A stretch of 41,832 nt of DNA from an uncultured Bacteroidales bacterium (lineage in GTDB: Bacteria > Bacteroidota > Bacteroidia > Bacteroidales > Paludibacteraceae), in contig CAKUUM010000012.1 in NCBI GenBank assembly GCA_934692905.1, positions 1-41,832 of the forward strand, given 5' to 3'. Both the position numbers and the translations under genes were made by a program. Each line of letters opens with the position of its first letter. The first letter of the stretch is position 1. Under the pieces are notes generated by a model. That model did no database searches. It saw only the letters and a program-made list of their open reading frames with translations, and had not been told where the DNA came from. This document shows positions 33,156 through 41,604 of the stretch, piece after piece.

Positions 33156-33199
33156 CAAGGGATGCGCAAGGGATACGCAACCCTTATGCAACTCTTACG
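33156..33199. repeat. 11-bp array, inverted relative of 21105-21180
   Basis: Four units: CAAGGGATGCG, CAAGGGATACG, CAACCCTTATG, CAACTCTTACG. The second is the exact reverse complement of TTGCGTATCCC-phase sequence in the 21.1-kb array. Out of phase with the pyrimidine tract before it. The stretch 33200-33383 is C- and A-rich with no gene, clear repeat or promoter that I can recognise. Confidence 0.9.
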
Positions 33200-33383
33200 T
33201 TGCCCCAAAACTCCCCCTCTGCTCTCAATTCTTAAATTATATTATTACAACCATATAACCACCCCGCGCAACTCCCCATCTCACTCTCAATCACCCCCAA
33301 ACCTTCTCCCAACTTTTCCCTTTCCGCTGCGCTCAACTATCAACACTAAACAATCAACCTCACCCCACTTTCCCCGATATGTA

Positions 33384-33415
33384 TTCCCCCTCTTTGAGGG
33401 GGTAGGGGGAGTTCC
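33384..33415. repeat. palindromic element after ribH (same family as in era)
   Basis: C-run, TTTGA loop, G-run, then TAGGGGGAG, starting next to the ribH stop. It forms a 7-bp hairpin of CCCCCTC with GAGGGGG. No T-run follows, so it is not a typical terminator. Confidence 0.75.
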
Positions 33416-33418
33416 CTA

Positions 33419-33952
33419 TCACAGATTCCCCATCCTCACTGCCGTAACCGCCCCTTCCACACCTTTGTTTCCAAGACGGCCTCCCGCACGGTCCAATGCC
33501 TGTTGCTTGTCGAGTGTCGTCAGCACGCTGAATATCACAGGGCAAAGTCCTTTGGCATTGAGTATCGCCGTGCCTTGTGTCACCGACTGGCACACATAGT
33601 CAAAGTGTGGCGTATCACCCTTGATAACGCACCCAATCACGATGACCGCCTTGTACAAGTCGCTCCCCATCACACCGTTTCGGGCAACCTTGCCGCCGTC
33701 CCACGACATCCAATACGACTCGCGTATCAACTTTGCCGCCGCGTATGTCAGTTCCACGGTTCCGGGAACATGTTGCACCGTGATATTCTCCTCTTGCACA
33801 CCGCATTTCAGCAGCGTATCCACCGCGCCTTGTGCCATAGGGTATGTCACATCGCTGTTCCAATCGGCTACTATAATTGCGTAACGCTGACATTTCAGCA
33901 CGTCAGCGTTAGGCAATTGGTCTGCATTATACTGCGACAGGTTTGTCGTCAT
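33419..33952 (-). CDS. ribH: 6,7-dimethyl-8-ribityllumazine synthase
   Basis: 177 residues, normal length. Penultimate step of riboflavin synthesis; family members form icosahedral or pentameric assemblies. Visible: IIVADWNSDVTYPMAQGA, VPGTVELTYAAAKL, and the active-site IKGDTPHFDYVCQSVTQG with the catalytic His. No FMN riboswitch was recognised; it appears to share the promoter of the TPR gene upstream (85-bp gap containing a 7-bp array). Confidence 0.96.
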   Translation of the reverse strand: MTTNLSQYNADQLPNADVLKCQRYAIIVADWNSDVTYPMAQGAVDTLLKCGVQEENITVQHVPGTVELTYAAAKLIRESYWMSWDGGKVARNGVMGSDLYKAVIVIGCVIKGDTPHFDYVCQSVTQGTAILNAKGLCPVIFSVLTTLDKQQALDRAGGRLGNKGVEGAVTAVRMGNL

Positions 33953-33994
33953 AATGGTTTGATAATGGTTTGACTATCTTTAAGTTATAAGTCT

Positions 33995-34029
33995 TTTCTC
34001 CTTACTCCTTACTCCTTTTTCCTTATTCC
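33995..34029. repeat. 7-bp array, inverted GGAATAA type, between TPR gene and ribH
   Basis: Five 7-bp units on the plus strand: TTTCTCC, TTACTCC, TTACTCC, TTTTTCC, TTATTCC. It begins about 9 bp beyond the TPR gene stop. Confidence 0.9.
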
Positions 34030-34037
34030 CAATAGTC

Positions 34038-34715
34038 CTATTCCGCAATCGCGATATATTTCTCAATATCCTGTGCTTCGTTGGACATCGGGTAGTCAGC
34101 CTTCACAGCGGCAAATGCCTTGTGAGCGGCTTTCTTGTTGCCCATCTCGAGGTAAACCAGACCGGCTTTTTTCAGACTCATCGGGGCAATCAGGTCGTTA
34201 CCCGACTTAGCGGCTGCCTCAAACGCCTTGACGGCTTTGTCATACTCCTGCATCTGCACATAAGCGTCACCGAGCAACTGTTTCGCAGCGGGGTCGATGG
34301 TCAGGTCGTCTGCCGAGAACTTCTTCAGGTACTTCGCAGCGTCCTCATACTCACCCATCTGGTAGTAGCAGATACCGGCGTAGAGGGCAGCCAACTTGCC
34401 TGCCTGGTACATCTTGTAGTCTTGTGCAATCTGCTCAAAACCAATGCACTCGGCATCGTCGCCGTTCAGTGCTTTCTCATAGTTCTCTTGCATGAAGTAA
34501 GCCACAGCCTTGGCGTTCTCGTTGCTTGCTTCTGCGGCTTTGGGCTTGATGACGTACTGATTGATTGCCATGATTCCGAGCACTACAGCCACCACGGCTA
34601 CCACTACCCATGTGATAACCTTTTGGTTCTTTTCAATCCACATCGCGTTAGTATTCAACGCTTCTTGTACATTCTCCAAGTTCTGGTCTTCTTTCTTAAA
34701 GTCTTTCTTTGCCAT
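34038..34715 (-). CDS. membrane-anchored TPR protein (YfgM-like)
   Basis: 225 residues. A charged N-terminus (MAKKDFKKEDQNLEN), one membrane segment (about 33-53, VITWVVVAVVAVVLGIMAI), then a soluble helical region with repeated TPR-like pairs: LAALYAGICYYQMGEYEDAA, QLLGDAYVQMQEYDKAVKAF, KAGLVYLEMGNKKAAHKAF. Architecture resembles YfgM/DUF2133-type proteins that assist envelope protein handling. The gene precedes ribH, an arrangement common in Bacteroidales. Promoter at 34783-34814. Confidence 0.88.
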   Translation of the reverse strand: MAKKDFKKEDQNLENVQEALNTNAMWIEKNQKVITWVVVAVVAVVLGIMAINQYVIKPKAAEASNENAKAVAYFMQENYEKALNGDDAECIGFEQIAQDYKMYQAGKLAALYAGICYYQMGEYEDAAKYLKKFSADDLTIDPAAKQLLGDAYVQMQEYDKAVKAFEAAAKSGNDLIAPMSLKKAGLVYLEMGNKKAAHKAFAAVKADYPMSNEAQDIEKYIAIAE

Positions 34716-34782
34716 ATCTTTGTTATTTTATTTTCAACATTAACTGTTAATCATTCCCTGTTTCAGGTAACTTTTCAGCCCG

Positions 34783-34814
34783 CAAAGGTACTACTTTTTC
34801 CGTACATATACAAA
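34783..34814 (-). promoter_or_regulatory. promoter of the TPR-ribH unit
   Basis: TTTG (minus, 34814-34811) and TACCTTTG (34790-34783), 20 bp apart; leader of about 60 nt. Confidence 0.75.
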
Positions 34815-34834
34815 TGAACTATTATTTTTTCGAG

Positions 34835-35184
34835 AAGTCCTGGGACGCATACGCCCTCGGGGGCCCATAAGCCCGGGGACACGGACACCTGCGGGATCCC
34901 TATGAGTCCTGCGAGCGAAACGGGGTGCTCTCCTCGTCCGCGGTCAGTTTGGCACAAACCGAATGTATTCACCGCATTTGCGGGAACGTGAAGCAATTAA
35001 TGTTCCATTTTTTAATCAGTTGTTGGTTGTTGTTGACCGAACACACGCAATACTATGCAAATCAACGGTGATTTACACGGGTAATTAGATGTTTCTCAAT
35101 GTTTACGGGCATTCATAGCAAACCGTACATCGTAAATGATTAGTTGTAATTGTTTTGTCTTATGACGTAGATATTTGTAATAAT
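34835..35184. other. intergenic region with a GC-rich structured core
   Basis: No credible gene. 34840-34935 is strongly GC-rich against an AT-rich surround, with several short inverted motifs (GGGGGCCC, GCCCGGGG, GGGATCCC) that could form structure. A small minus-strand open frame across it has no recognisable features and is not called. 34936-35184 is AT-rich with nothing recognised. Confidence 0.4.
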
Positions 35185-35216
35185 TTTGTGTATCTGCGAA
35201 ATTATCACTAACTTTG
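35185..35216 (+). promoter_or_regulatory. promoter of the BspA-like gene
   Basis: TTTG at 35185-35188 and TAACTTTG at 35209-35216, 20 bp apart. The next ATG of the large gene is about 400 bp downstream. Confidence 0.75.
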
Positions 35217-35222
35217 CACCGC

Positions 35223-35621
35223 GAATCTGTACTTTGGGGATAGTGTCCCCATATCCGTGCAGGTTTGTACATATTGATAGCGTTTATTGACGCTTTGTGT
35301 TTGGCGTACGGAAAACTTCGCAACTTTTCACTAAACAGTCAGAAACAAAGTAGCAATAGATGCCTATTTGGTATGACTTTTCATACTACAGGTGCAATAC
35401 GTATGTATTGTGCCCCTTTGTGGTTTTATGCCTTGTAGTAATGTGTCATATCCGCGTAGGTTTCCTGTTGTTTTATTTGACTGTTTGGGCAATGCGAAGG
35501 CCTCCGTATGCGAATAAGCAACACGGAGGTCTGCGCTTTCTTTATGTCCGTATGTGAACACGGCTCGCGCCGTTACAACTAACAACAAACCAAAATATAA
35601 ACTATTAAAACAACAAGCATT
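35223..35621 (+). promoter_or_regulatory. long 5' leader of the BspA-like gene
   Basis: Hairpins: TGGGGA/TCCCCA (35235-35240/35246-35251) at the 5' end; AGCGT/ACGCT near 35280; and an imperfect 14-bp stem with a perfect CCTCCGT/ACGGAGG top (35494-35507/35523-35536) followed by a T-rich CTTTCTTTATG. Near-identical segments CATATCCGTGCAGGTTTG (35250-35267) and CATATCCGCGTAGGTTTC (35447-35464) occur once at each end. Possible attenuator or structured leader; not a riboswitch class I recognise. Confidence 0.45.
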
Positions 35622-38600
35622 ATGCAAAGATTCACATCTTTCTTGGTGGCATTATTCCTCGCCACCATCGTCCACGCCTATGATTTTCAGGCGGGCGACT
35701 TGTACTACAACATCCTAAGCGACGGTACTGCGGAAGTAACATTCCAAAAGCAGTACTCTTCGGACAACTACGCCGGTCTTACTGATGTTACCATTCCATC
35801 CACGGTTACCAACGATGGCGTTACCTACAAAGTAACAAGCATTGGTGAAAGTGCCTTCAAGAACTGTACTACCATGACATCTGTTATTGTCCCTAACTGC
35901 ATTACGAGTATCAAAAAGGAGGCATTCTATGGCTGTAGGGAAATTACTTCTATCACTATTCCGGAAGGCATAACCAATATAGAGGATTATACTTTTTATG
36001 ATTGTAGAAGCCTTGCATCTGTCATTATTCCAAGCAACATCACAAGTATTGGAGAGCAGGCTTTCAGGCAATGCAGCAATCTTACAAATATCACGGTTTC
36101 CAAGAGTGTCACAAGCATCGGAGGTGATGCCTTTGCTAATACTGCGTGGTACACAAATCAGCCTTCAGGGCTAATCTATATCAACAACATCTTGTACAAA
36201 TACAAAGGTGCTGTGCCGCAAGGTACCACAATTGTCATTCGAGAAGGAACAACAAGTCTTTCCGGTAGCGCATTTTATCAATGTAGAAGTCTTACTTCTA
36301 TCATTATTCCGGAAACAATGACAAGTATTGGTAAGTCTGCGTTCTCTGGATGCACCAGTCTGACTTCAATTACTATCCCTGCAAACGTAACAAACATAGA
36401 GCATTCAGCATTTAGAAAATGTACAAGTCTTACGTCCGTTTCACTTCCTTTGGGTATTACAAGTATCGAGAGCAATACATTCTATGGTTGTACAAAACTT
36501 ACATCGGTTACCCTCCCTGAAAACGTAACTAAAATTGGTGTTGCTGCCTTCTGTAATTGTACGAGTCTCAAGTCGATTTCTATACCTAATAGTGTAACCA
36601 GTATTGCAGATCAAGCATTCTTTCAGTGCGAAAACATGACAGATGTTACTATAGGGGAAGGAGTAACAGGTATCAGTTCCGATGCATTCTCAAATTGCAA
36701 TAGTATCAACTCGGTAGTTTGGAATGCCAAACATAATTCTACATCCCCATTTGCTTCTTCAAAAACAATTACTTCTTTTGTTTTTGGAGATAATGTAGAA
36801 ATTATTCCCAACCGACTCTGTTATCAAATGACTGGTTTAACGTCCATAACTATTCCTAAAAGTGTACAGAGTATTGGAGAGAAATCTTTTTATGGCTGCA
36901 CAGGTCTTACCTCTATTTCCATTTCGGATGGTGTAACAAGTATTGCGAAATCTGCTTTTTATGGCTGTACAGGGCTTACATCCGTTACTATTGGTGAGAA
37001 TGTCACAAATATGGATAGGGCTTCTTTCGCGGGATGTACGAATATCACTTCTGTGGTTTGGAATGCCAAGAATTGCGCGGGGTGGAGTAATAGCAACGAT
37101 TATAAATCTCCTTTCTATCCATCGCGCAATAACATCACCTCTTTTGTCCTTGGCAGTAAAGTAGAACATATCCCTGCCAGTCTTTGTGATAAGATGGAAA
37201 AACTTACGTCTATCACTTTCCCTAATAGTGTAACAAACATCGGAGATTATGCTTTCCAAAATTGCACAGGTCTTACTGCTATCACCATCCCTGACAATGT
37301 TACCACTATCGGAAAGTCAGCCTTCTCGGGGTGTACAGGACTTACAACCGCTACTATAGGCAAGAATGTTCAGGATATGAGCAGTGATGCTTTTTACAAT
37401 TGCGAAAACCTGACTACCGTAGTTTGGAATGCCAAGAAGTGTGGTGGTTGGGAAAATGGTGGCTCCTCTCCATTTTACAGATGGGATGGTGATAACACTA
37501 TTACCTCATTTACCTTCGGCAATGAAGTAGATAGTATTCCCAACTACCTTTGTTTGGATATGGGTAAATTGACCTCTGTTACTATTCCGAATAATGTAAC
37601 CGCTATCGGAGCGGGTGCCTTTCAGAGTTGTACAGGTCTTACCTCTCTTACAATCGGCAGTGGTGTAAAGAGTATCGGAGACTATGTATTTTTAGGTTGT
37701 ACTGCTCTCACTTCCCTTGTTGTTGATGGTGGCAACACAACGTATGATAGTCGTGACAACTGCAACGCCCTTATTGAAACAGCAACCAATACGCTGATAC
37801 AGGGCTGCAACACGACCACTATCCCCGAGAGCATAACCGCTATCGGAGCGGGTGCCTTTCAGAGTTGTACAGGTCTTACCTCAGCCACTATACCTCATGG
37901 GGTAACCAATATCGGAGAATATGCTTTTGAAGGTTGTAGTGGGCTTACTTCTGTAACTTGGAATGCCAAGAAATGCGGCGGTTGGGATGGATATTCTAAT
38001 GCACCATTTTATTCACTCCGCAGTAATATCACCTCTTTCACCTTGGGCAATGAGGTAGATAGTATTCCTGCTTATCTCTGTAATGGTATGGATAAACTAA
38101 CGACCATCAGTATTCCTAATAGTGTAACGAGCATAGGGAATGAGGTTTTCGACAATTGTACAGGTCTCACCTCTATCACAATTGGAGAGAATATAACGAA
38201 TGTGACAAGCAGTATATTCCGTCATTCTACCAACATAATTTCTGTGGTTTGGAACGCTAAGCATGGCGATAAATCAGGAGACTATAGTAGGTATAATAAT
38301 CCATTTAGCCAATCGCGGGATAGTATCACCTCTTTCACATTTGGTGATAGCGTCGAGAGCATTCCTGCCTATCTGTGTTATGGCATGAACAAATTAACCA
38401 CCATCACCATTCCTGAAAATGTGAAGAATATCGGAAGTGCCGCTTTTCAAGAATGTGGAAATATAACTTCTGTAACGTGGAACGCCAAAGCATGCCCAAA
38501 TAAAAACAACTATAGTTCCGGTGATGCTCCATTTTATTCGGTAAATGGTAGTAACATCACGTCCTTTACCTTCGGCGACAAAGTGGATAGCATTCCCGAC

Positions 38601-41159
38601 GGTCTCTGTGAGAAGCTGACCAAACTCTCCTCTGTTACTATTCCAGAAAGCGTAAAGAGTATTGGTGCATCTGCTTTCTCGGGGTGTACAGATATTACAT
38701 CTGTCATCATAGGCAGTGGCGTAACCGAAATCGGCAGTAACGCCTTTTCCGGATGCACCGGTCTTGCCGATGTTAATTTGCCTAATGGCGTAAAAACTAT
38801 CGGCGATGACGCTTTCTACAATTGCAGTGGTATTACTTCGATATCCATTCCCAATAGCGTTACAAGTATTGGCAAAAGAGCCTTCTGCGGTTGCAACGGC
38901 ATTACCTCTATCACCATACCCGAGAGCGTAACCAGTGTAGGAAACTCTGCCTTTGTTGGCTGCACAAGCCTAACCGCTGTCAGGTGGAATGCCAAGCAGT
39001 GTAAAGGGGGATATGATGCCACTTTTACCCCATTTTATTCCTATTATGGCAGTGGCGACAATCCTATTGCCTCATTTATCTTTGGCGACAACGTGGAGAG
39101 TATTCCTGCCGACCTCTGCCGTGGACTGAACAAACTGACCGATATTACTATCCCCGAGAATGTAACAAGCATAGGGGAAGACGCTTTCTATCGTTGTTGG
39201 GGACTAACATCCGTAGTGTGGAACGCCAAGAAATGTGGTGATTGGGGAGGTCGCGACTATGCTCCTTTCCGTGATGCACGCAATACTATCACCTCTTTCA
39301 CATTCGGCGATAAGGTAGAAAGTATTCCCGCCTATCTATGCTACGAGATGAGCAAACTATCCACTATTACCATTCCCGAAAGCGTAACGGGCATAGGTGA
39401 TGGAGCATTTGCAATATGCAACAATCTCACATCGTGCACGCTCCTGTCCGAGACACCTCCTGCCATAGGCAACGGGACATTTGGCTATGACAGTTCTATG
39501 CCAATCACTGTGCCGTGCGGTGCTACGCAGGCATACAGGGATGCATGGGATTACTACTATGTTTTCAAGGAGCCCGCGCCACAGCACACGCTCTCTGTAT
39601 ATCCGCGAAACTACGAGATGGGAGATATCCAATTCCTGCGTTCCTATTCCTGCAGCAATGATACCGCTATTATGTATGCCACGTCTTACGGGGGCTTCCA
39701 ATTCGCGCGGTGGGACGATGGCAATACCGACAATCCGCGTACTATTGTAGTAACGAGTGATACTTCCTTTGTAGCATATTACATCACAGAGCAGTACACC
39801 ATCTATACGGAAGTCAGCGACGCGGAGCGTGGCAGTGTCAGCGAGGCGGTTACCGCCAACTATCTGGATTATGTTACCATATCGGCTATGCCGAATTATG
39901 GCTACCACTTTGCACGGTGGAATGATGACAATACCGACAACCCGCGCTCCGTACAAGTGATGGGCGACGCTATCTATACGGCATACTTTGACAAGGACAT
40001 CTACTCTGTTACCGTCCTGTCTGCCAACGAACTACAGGGCTCTGCCTATTCGGATACGGCACAGGCCGCATACCAAGACGTAGTAACGCTGACCGCATCT
40101 CCCCTTGTTGGTTATCAGTTTGCACAATGGAGTGACGGCAATACCGACAACCCGCGTACCATTACTTTGACCTGCGACACCACCCTGACTGCGGAGTTTG
40201 CACTCGCCCATGCAGGACAATGTGGCGCTGACCTCTATTGGAAGTATGACAATCATACGCTGACCATATCGGGAACGGGTAGTATGTACGATTACAATGA
40301 GGACAATCTCCCGTGGCTGTTGCTCCGTGATACCACTACGGCAATCACCTTGGAGCGTGGTATTACGCATATCGGAAATAATGCGTTTAGTGGTTTGACC
40401 AAGTTGAACAAGATTGAACTGCCCAATACGCTGACTTCGATAGGCACAAGTGCCTTTGCGGGCTGTCGTAAGTTGTACGACATCTATTCGTATGCCATCG
40501 AACCGCCTGTAGCAGACAACACGTCCTTCACCAACTACAATGTATATCTCTATGTTCCGTGCGACAACCTCCGCGATTATCAGATGGATGTAGTGTTCGG
40601 CTCTTTCAAATACATTCAGTGTATTGAGGCGGAGAATACCACAACCGATGGTCAGGTTTCTGTCACGCCGGCACACGACGAGGCTGTCTTTGAGTGGCCG
40701 GCAGATGGCTCTGCTGCCACCTATACGCTGCAGATAACCAAAGATGACGAGGTGTTCTGTACCTTGGTCTTCAATGCCAACGGACAACTGACCAACATTG
40801 CCTTCTCGGCTCCTTCGCGTGGCGGCGAACAGCGCAACCGCCCTGTTGCCGTACTTACCCAATCGGGCTACCGCTTCACGGTTACGGGCTTGAGCAGCAG
40901 CACACGCTATGCGTATGCGCTTACCGTCAAGGATAACAGCGAAAGTGTATTGCAATCTTATAGCGGCAGTTTCACCACCAAGGGCGATAACATCACTACC
41001 GACCTCGACAACGTCGATGGCTCTAATCCGAATGGCGATACCCTGAATGGTGACAACCTGCAAGGTAACGGCACACCCCGTAAGGTATTCCTTAATGGTC
41101 AAGTCTATATCCTCCGTGGCGGCAAGACATATACATTGACAGGAGAGGAAGTGAAATAG
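35622..41159 (+). CDS. BspA-like leucine-rich repeat surface protein
   Basis: 1,845 residues. Signal peptide about 1-20 (MQRFTSFLVALFLATIVHA). Residues ~50-1310: many BspA-type LRR units (about 23 residues, e.g. LTSITIPNSVTSIGDYAF), interrupted by eight modules starting with WNAK (near residues 365, 479, 600, 779, 877, 952, 1120, 1199), each followed by a Pro-Phe core, ITSFTFGDKVESIPAYLC and a switch back to LRR. Residues ~1325-1527: three repeats with FARWDDGNTDNPRTI cores, like InlB B-repeats. ~1530-1640: a second LRR pair after LTISGTGSMYDY. ~1670-1790: a fibronectin-III-like domain. The tail KVFLNGQVYILRGGKTYTL resembles a type IX sorting end and that of the nuclease at 8.8 kb. BspA-like proteins bind host proteins and bacteria. 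Confidence 0.92.
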   Translation: MQRFTSFLVALFLATIVHAYDFQAGDLYYNILSDGTAEVTFQKQYSSDNYAGLTDVTIPSTVTNDGVTYKVTSIGESAFKNCTTMTSVIVPNCITSIKKEAFYGCREITSITIPEGITNIEDYTFYDCRSLASVIIPSNITSIGEQAFRQCSNLTNITVSKSVTSIGGDAFANTAWYTNQPSGLIYINNILYKYKGAVPQGTTIVIREGTTSLSGSAFYQCRSLTSIIIPETMTSIGKSAFSGCTSLTSITIPANVTNIEHSAFRKCTSLTSVSLPLGITSIESNTFYGCTKLTSVTLPENVTKIGVAAFCNCTSLKSISIPNSVTSIADQAFFQCENMTDVTIGEGVTGISSDAFSNCNSINSVVWNAKHNSTSPFASSKTITSFVFGDNVEIIPNRLCYQMTGLTSITIPKSVQSIGEKSFYGCTGLTSISISDGVTSIAKSAFYGCTGLTSVTIGENVTNMDRASFAGCTNITSVVWNAKNCAGWSNSNDYKSPFYPSRNNITSFVLGSKVEHIPASLCDKMEKLTSITFPNSVTNIGDYAFQNCTGLTAITIPDNVTTIGKSAFSGCTGLTTATIGKNVQDMSSDAFYNCENLTTVVWNAKKCGGWENGGSSPFYRWDGDNTITSFTFGNEVDSIPNYLCLDMGKLTSVTIPNNVTAIGAGAFQSCTGLTSLTIGSGVKSIGDYVFLGCTALTSLVVDGGNTTYDSRDNCNALIETATNTLIQGCNTTTIPESITAIGAGAFQSCTGLTSATIPHGVTNIGEYAFEGCSGLTSVTWNAKKCGGWDGYSNAPFYSLRSNITSFTLGNEVDSIPAYLCNGMDKLTTISIPNSVTSIGNEVFDNCTGLTSITIGENITNVTSSIFRHSTNIISVVWNAKHGDKSGDYSRYNNPFSQSRDSITSFTFGDSVESIPAYLCYGMNKLTTITIPENVKNIGSAAFQECGNITSVTWNAKACPNKNNYSSGDAPFYSVNGSNITSFTFGDKVDSIPDGLCEKLTKLSSVTIPESVKSIGASAFSGCTDITSVIIGSGVTEIGSNAFSGCTGLADVNLPNGVKTIGDDAFYNCSGITSISIPNSVTSIGKRAFCGCNGITSITIPESVTSVGNSAFVGCTSLTAVRWNAKQCKGGYDATFTPFYSYYGSGDNPIASFIFGDNVESIPADLCRGLNKLTDITIPENVTSIGEDAFYRCWGLTSVVWNAKKCGDWGGRDYAPFRDARNTITSFTFGDKVESIPAYLCYEMSKLSTITIPESVTGIGDGAFAICNNLTSCTLLSETPPAIGNGTFGYDSSMPITVPCGATQAYRDAWDYYYVFKEPAPQHTLSVYPRNYEMGDIQFLRSYSCSNDTAIMYATSYGGFQFARWDDGNTDNPRTIVVTSDTSFVAYYITEQYTIYTEVSDAERGSVSEAVTANYLDYVTISAMPNYGYHFARWNDDNTDNPRSVQVMGDAIYTAYFDKDIYSVTVLSANELQGSAYSDTAQAAYQDVVTLTASPLVGYQFAQWSDGNTDNPRTITLTCDTTLTAEFALAHAGQCGADLYWKYDNHTLTISGTGSMYDYNEDNLPWLLLRDTTTAITLERGITHIGNNAFSGLTKLNKIELPNTLTSIGTSAFAGCRKLYDIYSYAIEPPVADNTSFTNYNVYLYVPCDNLRDYQMDVVFGSFKYIQCIEAENTTTDGQVSVTPAHDEAVFEWPADGSAATYTLQITKDDEVFCTLVFNANGQLTNIAFSAPSRGGEQRNRPVAVLTQSGYRFTVTGLSSSTRYAYALTVKDNSESVLQSYSGSFTTKGDNITTDLDNVDGSNPNGDTLNGDNLQGNGTPRKVFLNGQVYILRGGKTYTLTGEEVK
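37597..37882. repeat. 49-bp exact direct repeat in the BspA-like gene
   Basis: 37597-37645 and 37834-37882 are identical over 49 bp, offset by 237 bp (79 codons). Recombination would delete or duplicate exactly 79 residues without frameshift. Confidence 0.9.
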
Positions 41160-41208
41160 GGTATTATTAATGCCGGATTCTCAGTAAGTCGTACACTATT
41201 TATTTCGG

Positions 41209-41239
41209 GAGGCGTGGCTTTATGCCGCGTCTCTTTTTT
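41209..41239 (+). terminator. terminator of the BspA-like gene
   Basis: Stem 41209-41218 with 41224-41233 (ten pairs, two of them G-T) closed by a 5-nt loop and followed by TTTTTT. About 50 bp after the stop. The interval 41240-41480 holds no gene or repeat that I recognise. Confidence 0.85.
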
Positions 41240-41480
41240 GTCCTATAGACTACGTCAGTTGCGCTAATTTTAAGACATAGAATTTATGGCAATGGATAAT
41301 TATATGGAGAATTATTATATGTTTCTACGTGTTTCAATGTCAATTTGATATAATTTACACTTTGGAATTTGTGACTAATTGTGATAATACGGCATAGCCG
41401 TCCGTGCATATCAGTCCCGATATTGCCTGTTTCTATCTATTCGGTAGTATGCTTGGCTAAAAAGAAAAAATGAAAACAAA

Positions 41481-41512
41481 TTTGAATTTTGGACAAATTT
41501 ATATTACCTTTG
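41481..41512 (+). promoter_or_regulatory. promoter of the last gene
   Basis: TTTG at 41481-41484 and TACCTTTG at 41505-41512, 20 bp apart, with a leader of about 85 nt. Confidence 0.75.
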
Positions 41513-41604
41513 CACCCAAATTCGGAGCGTGCGTTCCATACGGAGTACACAAACCGGCAACCATACGAACCAAAACAACAATACATATCAACCCATCAAC
41601 GAAT

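Noticed and set aside
34775..34996. 73-codon open frame on the minus strand in the GC-rich island
   Set aside because: No family feature, and it overlaps the TPR promoter; most likely chance.
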